Under the pieces are notes generated by a model. The model was not told the origin of the DNA. It did not search any database and was given only the letters and a program-made list of their open reading frames with translations. From contig JAESRD010000151.1 of NCBI GenBank assembly GCA_016764835.1, forward strand, positions 1-14,227: a DNA stretch of 14,227 nucleotides, written 5' to 3'. The position numbers and the translations under genes are program-made. Source of the DNA: Paracoccaceae bacterium (GTDB lineage: Bacteria; Pseudomonadota; Alphaproteobacteria; Rhodobacterales; Rhodobacteraceae). Positions 14,050-14,227 of this stretch are shown here, one piece after another. Numbering within the stretch: position 1 is the first letter of the stretch; every line of letters begins with the position of its first letter.

Positions 14050-14227
14050 ATGACATATGAATGGATAGCAACTGCGCAAGCGCCCGGCAGCCCGCCGCTG
14101 GCCGAACCCGCCCGCGCCTATATCGACTGGTGGTTGCAGGTGGAGCAGAGCAGCGGCGCAGGGGCGGGGCTCAGCCACCGGTTGATGGGCCTGTCTGCCG
14201 ATGGCAAACGCGCCGTGCCGGTGGCCA
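14050..14227 (+). CDS. Unrecognised protein, N-terminal part (runs off the window)
   Basis: ATG 14050 begins three bases after the PAP2 stop and the frame stays open to the window edge, giving 59 residues: MTYEWIATAQAPGSPPLAEP, then ARAYIDWWLQVEQSSGAG and GLSHRLMGLSADGKRAVPVA. There is no signal peptide and no motif I recognise. GAGCTGAG just upstream, within the end of the previous gene, could serve as ribosome site. Tight spacing implies an operon with the PAP2-like gene. Function unknown. Confidence 0.65.
   Translation, partial: MTYEWIATAQAPGSPPLAEPARAYIDWWLQVEQSSGAGAGLSHRLMGLSADGKRAVPVA

Overview
The window looks like a chromosomal or megaplasmid segment of an alphaproteobacterium, probably Rhodobacterales. 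This is inferred from the gene style, the moderately high GC, the CUT1 sugar-transporter layout and the IS481-type insertion-sequence remnants; no marker gene in the window proves it.

Left part (1-1332): the left edge carries the 5' half of an IS481-type transposase that breaks off near base 102. It abuts a reverse-strand MacA-type membrane fusion protein gene. That gene has an in-frame TAA and has lost its C-terminal end at the junction, so it is a pseudogene; its expected MacB-type partner is absent.

Central part (1483-8817): an intact sugar-uptake and catabolism module. A LacI-family repressor (reverse strand) is divergent from a tightly packed operon: Gfo/Idh/MocA dehydrogenase, xylose-isomerase-like TIM-barrel enzyme, periplasmic binding protein, two CUT1 permeases and an MsmX/UgpC-type ATPase. 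The intergenic region has two copies of the palindrome GTAAACGTTTAC, 54 bp apart, flanking a TTGACA promoter. A perfect 12-bp stem-loop lies between the binding-protein gene and the permeases. The binding-protein frame ends at a TAG nine codons before a natural-looking end, which suggests a recent nonsense change. The dehydrogenase plus TIM-barrel pair resembles 3-keto-sugar chemistry, but the substrate cannot be read from the sequence.

Junction (8818-9663): a stretch with no recognisable gene, two abutting palindromes, and a second IS481-type transposase remnant in the opposite orientation to the left one, broken at its inward-facing 3' side. Beyond it lies the 3' tail of a gene of unknown function, apparently cut by the insertion.

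Right part (9666-14227): an accessory-looking cluster containing a four-helix membrane protein, an M15-type peptidase with a peptidoglycan-binding domain, a reverse-strand winged-helix/TPR regulator (SARP/BTAD-like architecture), a PAP2/vanadium-haloperoxidase-superfamily protein that begins with eight perfect Gly-Lys-Ser repeats, and the start of an unrecognised gene running off the window. The divergent promoter between the regulator and the PAP2 gene carries spaced GCGTRAAA direct repeats and a 22-bp AT-rich palindrome. This cluster is the least conventional part of the window and the best candidate for an undescribed system.
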